Shown one piece after another: positions 7,059-9,397 of a DNA stretch of 9,397 nucleotides (positions are counted from its first letter, which is position 1; every line of letters starts with the position of its first letter). A model generated the notes under the pieces. That model saw only the letters and a program-made list of their open reading frames with translations, made no database searches and had not been told where the DNA came from. The translations under genes and the position numbers were made by a program. Location of the stretch: the NCBI GenBank assembly GCA_964579675.1, contig CAZOIA010000208.1, positions 1 to 9,397 of the forward strand. Direction: 5' to 3'. Origin of the DNA: CAZOIA01 sp964579675. Lineage in GTDB: Bacteria > Planctomycetota > Phycisphaerae > UBA1845 > PWPN01.

Positions 7059-7083
7059 AAAGCCGTCCTCGCTCCAGGGACTG

Positions 7084-7158
7084 GTACGACCAGGCGTTAC
7101 GGCCTCATCCCCCGAGGCCATGTTAACAAATCCCATCGTGCTGTAACGACCTGTCGTA
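7084..7158. promoter_or_regulatory. Inverted pair of similar 18-bp elements in the divergent intergenic region
   Basis: The plus strand at 7084-7101 reads TACGACCAGGCGTTACGG. The minus strand from 7158 to 7141 reads TACGACAGGTCGTTACAG. They match at 14 of 18 positions, sharing TACGAC at one end and C-GTTAC at the other. The second copy also contains a short palindrome, ACGAC-CT-GTCGT (7146-7157, plus strand). The pair lies upstream of the sigma gene and of the divergent DUF2188 gene, where a regulator could control both directions. The repeat is seen directly; an operator function is inferred. Clear -35/-10 boxes were not found. Confidence 0.4.
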
Positions 7159-7273
7159 TCTTCTGCTAGGGAGATGGGCCGGCAAAAGAGCCACTGTCGT
7201 AAGTATTGTATCCGCATGTGGTTATGCCGCAAGAGGCAGCTGCGACCCCCGCTGCGGCGGAACCAGGACAGAA

Positions 7274-7292
7274 GCCGGCCACTGGGGCCGGC
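7274..7292 (+). other. GC-rich leader hairpin before the DUF2188 gene
   Basis: GCCGGCC-ACTGG-GGCCGGC forms a perfect 7-bp stem with a 5-nt loop, 35 nt upstream of the DUF2188 start. No T-tract follows, so a simple intrinsic terminator is unlikely. It may affect leader RNA stability or protect the 5' end of the message. Confidence 0.45.
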
Positions 7293-7327
7293 GAACAACG
7301 TGTGCCATGTGCCCAAGGAGAGCAACG

Positions 7328-7558
7328 ATGGCAAAAGCCAAGTCACATCATGTCGTGCCTGACCCGGATGGCGGGTGGAATGTCCGCAGGAACGGTGCGG
7401 ACCGCATCAGCGGGCATTTCCCGACGAAGACACAGGCCGTTGAGGCGGCCCGAGAGATCAGCCGGAACCAAGGGACCGAGCTGTTCATCCATGGGGAAAA
7501 CGGCCAGATTCAGGTTCGTGACAGCCACGGGCACGATCCCTTCCCCCCGAGGGGGTGA
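7328..7558 (+). CDS. DUF2188 family protein
   Basis: The product is 76 residues. The sequence has the DUF2188 layout: HHVVPDPDGGWNVRRNGADRISGHF at the N-terminus, then TQAVEAAREISRNQGTELFIHGENGQIQVRDSHGHDPFPP. It alternates short strands with one helix (TQAVEAAREI) and ends in the family's 'H...G.I..R.S.G.DP.PP' tail. AAGGAG lies 7 nt before ATG 7328; an upstream in-frame ATG at 7307 lacks such a site. The molecular function of DUF2188 is not established to my knowledge; members are small and cytosolic and widespread in bacteria. Here it is the first gene of a plus-strand set divergent from the sigma operon and is separated from the 403-aa gene by 101 nt with strong hairpins, so co-expression with the downstream genes is uncertain. 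Confidence 0.88.
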   Translation: MAKAKSHHVVPDPDGGWNVRRNGADRISGHFPTKTQAVEAAREISRNQGTELFIHGENGQIQVRDSHGHDPFPPRG

Positions 7559-7561
7559 AGG
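7539..7561 (+). other. GC-rich hairpin spanning the DUF2188 stop codon
   Basis: CCTTC at 7539-7543 pairs with GAAGG at 7557-7561, and CCCC with GGGG inside it, leaving one mismatch and a GAG loop. The TGA stop (7556-7558) sits in the 3' arm. There is no following T-run, so termination is doubtful. It could reduce expression of the downstream gene relative to DUF2188. Confidence 0.35.
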
Positions 7562-7568
7562 CGCGTAG

Positions 7569-7624
7569 GGAGCGTCAGCATCTGTCTGGAACGGCGTGGC
7601 ACCATGCGCGGGTGCTGACGCTCC
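7569..7624. repeat. Long inverted repeat with nested hairpin between DUF2188 and the 403-aa gene
   Basis: GGAGCGTCAGCA (7569-7580) is perfectly complementary to TGCTGACGCTCC (7613-7624). Pairing can continue inward with G-U pairs, and the loop contains a second small hairpin: GCGTG at 7594-7598 with CATGC at 7603-7607, one G-U pair. The structure occupies about half of the 101-nt gap and ends 35 nt before the downstream ATG, just ahead of its ribosome binding site. No T-tract follows. It may be an attenuator, an RNA-processing site or a small repeat element. Confidence 0.6.
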
Positions 7625-7645
7625 GCTTCTTGGTTCGTGGACGAG

Positions 7646-7650
7646 AGGAG
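7646..7650 (+). promoter_or_regulatory. Ribosome binding site of the 403-aa gene
   Basis: AGGAG lies 9 nt before ATG 7660. This supports starting there rather than at the GTG at 7555, which would place the long inverted repeat inside the coding sequence. Confidence 0.6.
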
Positions 7651-7659
7651 TATGATCGA

Positions 7660-8871
7660 ATGCCGAGTTTCAGACTGAGGCGCTTCTCGAATGCAGCCAT
7701 CCTCAAACGGATCGATACGGCGTTGCTGATGCGGTTCCTCGATCCTTATCGTGAGTTTCTGGTTACGCAGCGTGGCTTGCCATGGCCGGATGAGCCTGAC
7801 GATTTCGACCACAGTGCCCTGGCCGGCATCCTGATGTCGCCGAGCATCGATACGCCCGAGGAACTGCTCGACGCCCTGTACTTCGTGGACAACCTCGCCG
7901 ACCCGGACTGTTACGACCGTATCCTCGGTGAGGCCCGCGACGCGGGCATCGAGGTCTGCGAAGATGGGGAAGATCCGTCGCCGGAGGACCTGACCCTGCG
8001 TGTCTGGCTTGCCGACCCGATGATCCTGGAACGCGTGCATGCCGAGATGTACCGCACGAAGCCGAAGGCTTTTCTCTCCTTCTTCGCGACACGCGAGGAC
8101 CGGCCCGACCTGCTCTTCCCTGAGGACGCGGTTCGCACAGCGTTGGAAAACGAACTGAACGACTGGTTCCAGTGGAAGAAGAAGGGGCGCGGGGCACGCG
8201 TCTTCCCGTTTCCGAAGGAGGATGGCTTCTGGTTTCTGGTGCGGCACGGTCAGCGGATCAAGCGCGAAGGGACGGTCGAAGCGGATGGCGACTCGGGGAG
8301 CGTGTTCTATCGCCCTGAGAAGTTCGACGTGCTGATCTACTACCCTGAGACGGGAGAACTGGCCATCTACACGGAGACCAAGGGCGAGCAGGCAATCTAC
8401 TGCAAGCTCTTCGGCAAGCACCTGTTCAACGACGACGCCTTCTTCCGCTTCGAATCACCGATCGCTAAGTACACGCTCCAGCCGCTTATCGGCCTGGGCC
8501 GGGACACGCTGATCTGCAGCGATGTCGTGGGTATCGAGAGCATCGACCTCTACCACCTTGAGTACCGCCGCGATAGCGAACTGGACAACAAGCGAACCGT
8601 TGGCGGCGATGACGTGTTCGCCGACATCGAGACCAACGGCCCCGATCTCACAGAACTGGGGCTGCACCTGGTCAAGGCCAAGTTCCGCGTAACCTTCACC
8701 GGCGGACGTCAGCGGATCATTGGCATTGAGCCGCCCAACCGGGCGTCGTTCGACCGCGAAACGGATAACTCGATGATCCATGACTGGATGACCAAGCGGG
8801 GCTTCATCGTAGTGTCTTCTGACGGGGTGATCACCGATGCCGAGCATGGAGCCGCTGTGGCGTTGGCTTGA
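7660..8871 (+). CDS. 403-aa protein of unknown function
   Basis: I do not recognise a named domain. The N-terminal part (about 5-80) is helical: FRLRRFSNAAILKRID..LLMRFLDPYREFL, then DFDHSALAGILMSPSIDTPEELLDALYFVDNLAD. The middle part, about 108-180, holds 'PSPEDLTLRVWLADPMILERVHAEMY' and 'ELNDWFQWKKKGRGARVF'. The C-terminal half is beta-rich, with WFLVRHGQRIKREGTVE near 191-207 and SVFYRPEKFDVLIYYPETGELAIYTETKGE near 214-243. A further KRTVGGDDVFADIE segment lies at about 311-324. There is no signal peptide or membrane helix, so it is probably cytoplasmic. The 3' end overlaps the next gene by 35 nt, implying coupled translation of a two-protein unit. Its presence beside a recombinase module and a nuclease-like gene hints at an accessory or defence role, but no catalytic motif was found and none is assigned. 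Confidence 0.88.
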   Translation: MPSFRLRRFSNAAILKRIDTALLMRFLDPYREFLVTQRGLPWPDEPDDFDHSALAGILMSPSIDTPEELLDALYFVDNLADPDCYDRILGEARDAGIEVCEDGEDPSPEDLTLRVWLADPMILERVHAEMYRTKPKAFLSFFATREDRPDLLFPEDAVRTALENELNDWFQWKKKGRGARVFPFPKEDGFWFLVRHGQRIKREGTVEADGDSGSVFYRPEKFDVLIYYPETGELAIYTETKGEQAIYCKLFGKHLFNDDAFFRFESPIAKYTLQPLIGLGRDTLICSDVVGIESIDLYHLEYRRDSELDNKRTVGGDDVFADIETNGPDLTELGLHLVKAKFRVTFTGGRQRIIGIEPPNRASFDRETDNSMIHDWMTKRGFIVVSSDGVITDAEHGAAVALA

Positions 8872-9397
8872 ATCCCGAACCAGCCGCACGGCTGTGATGG
8901 CTGAGTGGCGTGATCGCGCCAACGGATTCCTCTGCGCCTTGCGGGGGATGCTGACACCTCTGGATCGTCGGGCACGCACCTACCCGAACCCGCATGGGGG
9001 CAATCCGCTCAAGATCGTCCGCCACAAGGATGAGACCATCGTCGCGGTCGACGAGGCCGACTGGCGAAACTGCCTGAAGCTTGAGCCGGATGATGTTGTT
9101 CTCATGTGTTCGGATGGTTTAACTAATATGCTTGAAGATGAAGAGATTCGTATGATTATGAATGCGCAAAGAGATATCGTTGAGAAGGCAGAAGAATTAG
9201 TAAAAGAGGGAGTAGATGCAGAGATAATAGATCCCAGGACTTTAGTCCCCTTAGATAAAAATACTATAATTAATTCAGTAAAAAAGACCGGGAGATTGCT
9301 TATTGTAGATGAAGGATGTGAGCGTTGCGGTGTAGCTGGGGAGATTGCTATGTCCATTTTAAAAGATGTCTTTTATCATCTAAATGCACCGATCGAA
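8837..9397 (+). CDS. Partial ORF: native N-terminus of unknown protein joined to foreign sequence
   Basis: The frame is open from ATG 8837 to the window end (187 codons, no stop). GGGGTGA lies 6 nt before the ATG, an in-frame stop precedes it at 8828, and ATG 8846 is an alternative. Residues 1 to about 82 have the GC-rich codon use of the neighbours and form a charged protein (LWRWLESRTSRTAVMAEW; NPHGGNPLKIVRHKDETIVAV) that I do not recognise. This part overlaps the 403-aa gene by 35 nt and is probably its partner. From about residue 82 the product becomes a PP2C phosphatase segment (VVLMCSDGLTNMLEDEEI), and from about residue 116-125 a transketolase C-terminal domain (DAEIIDPRTLVPLD; TGRLLIVDEGCERCGVAGEI). 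The true C-terminus of the native protein is therefore missing. Treat residues after about 82 as not belonging to this gene. Confidence 0.6.
   Translation, partial: MPSMEPLWRWLESRTSRTAVMAEWRDRANGFLCALRGMLTPLDRRARTYPNPHGGNPLKIVRHKDETIVAVDEADWRNCLKLEPDDVVLMCSDGLTNMLEDEEIRMIMNAQRDIVEKAEELVKEGVDAEIIDPRTLVPLDKNTIINSVKKTGRLLIVDEGCERCGVAGEIAMSILKDVFYHLNAPIE
9080..9397 (+). other. Probable chimeric segment: PP2C fragment, then E1-beta/transketolase C-terminal fragment
   Basis: Base composition turns AT-rich and codon use changes (TTA, ATA, AGA, GTA become common) from about 9119. Amino acids at about 9095-9190 match the PP2C Ser/Thr phosphatase motif around the conserved SDGL. Those from about 9182 onward match the C-terminal domain of the 2-oxoacid dehydrogenase E1 beta/transketolase family ('DPRTLVPLD', 'GRLLIVDEG', 'GEIA'). 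Each piece is internal to its parent protein: the PP2C piece lacks its N-terminal metal-binding motifs and the E1-beta piece lacks its pyrimidine-binding domain. The second join falls in a run (EKAEELVKEG) that could occur in both parents, which suits misassembly at a short shared sequence. It is probably not part of the host locus. Confidence 0.7.

Noticed and set aside
7555..7659. N-terminal extension of the 403-aa gene from an upstream GTG
   Set aside because: It would place the long inverted repeat in coding sequence and has no ribosome binding site; ATG 7660 has AGGAG at 9 nt.
7510..8421. Minus-strand open frame of 303 codons antisense to the 403-aa gene
   Set aside because: The plus-strand frame has a good ribosome binding site and protein-like composition, while the antisense frame has none of these and crosses the long hairpin and the DUF2188 end.
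8837..9397. A genuine PP2C-transketolase fusion protein
   Set aside because: Both domains are partial, composition changes sharply, and the joins fall where short shared sequence is plausible; an assembly chimera explains it better.

Overview
The window looks like an accessory, defence-type region from a GC-rich bacterium, probably an assembled environmental genome. The combination of a small-protein/DUF2924/large-serine-recombinase/HTH cassette, an ECF-like sigma factor linked to an ImmA/IrrE peptidase, and a DUF2188 protein is reminiscent of Planctomycetota or relatives. That taxonomic guess comes from gene content only and is weak. No rRNA, tRNA, CRISPR array or insertion sequence is visible.

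Layout. (1) At the left edge, on the minus strand, is the N-terminal 208 residues of a larger protein. It carries an Mrr-like PD-(D/E)xK nuclease signature and is cut by the window start. (2) Divergent from it, 793-3528 holds a tightly packed plus-strand module: a 67-aa protein with a TTG start, a DUF2924 protein, a 524-aa large serine recombinase, and a 135-aa HTH protein. The last two joints are overlaps, of 4 and 16 nt. This is the mobile-DNA part of the window, but its ends are not resolved. (3) Converging on that module, a minus-strand operon runs from 7044 down to 3581: sigma-70-family (ECF-like) factor, acidic 126-aa protein, ImmA/IrrE zinc peptidase, then a 488-aa protein with a second, unrelated-looking HExxH zincin motif. 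A transcription factor, a small soluble partner and two putative metalloproteases in one transcription unit suggest proteolysis-gated transcription. This is the best candidate for an undescribed system here. (4) Divergent from the sigma gene, a plus-strand set starts with a DUF2188 protein, then a 403-aa protein of unknown function, then an overlapping gene that runs off the right edge.

The sigma operon and the DUF2188 gene share a 283-base divergent intergenic region. It contains an inverted pair of similar 18-bp elements and a perfect 7-bp-stem hairpin. A further long hairpin (12-bp perfect outer arms) lies between the DUF2188 gene and the 403-aa gene.

The last ~320 bases need caution. At about 9080-9120 the sequence changes abruptly from GC-rich to AT-rich with different codon use. 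The single open frame then reads first as a PP2C phosphatase segment and then, from about 9182-9211, as the C-terminal domain of a transketolase-type 2-oxoacid dehydrogenase E1 beta subunit. This looks like a two-step assembly chimera rather than a real three-way fusion gene. Nothing after about 9080 should be used to interpret the locus.
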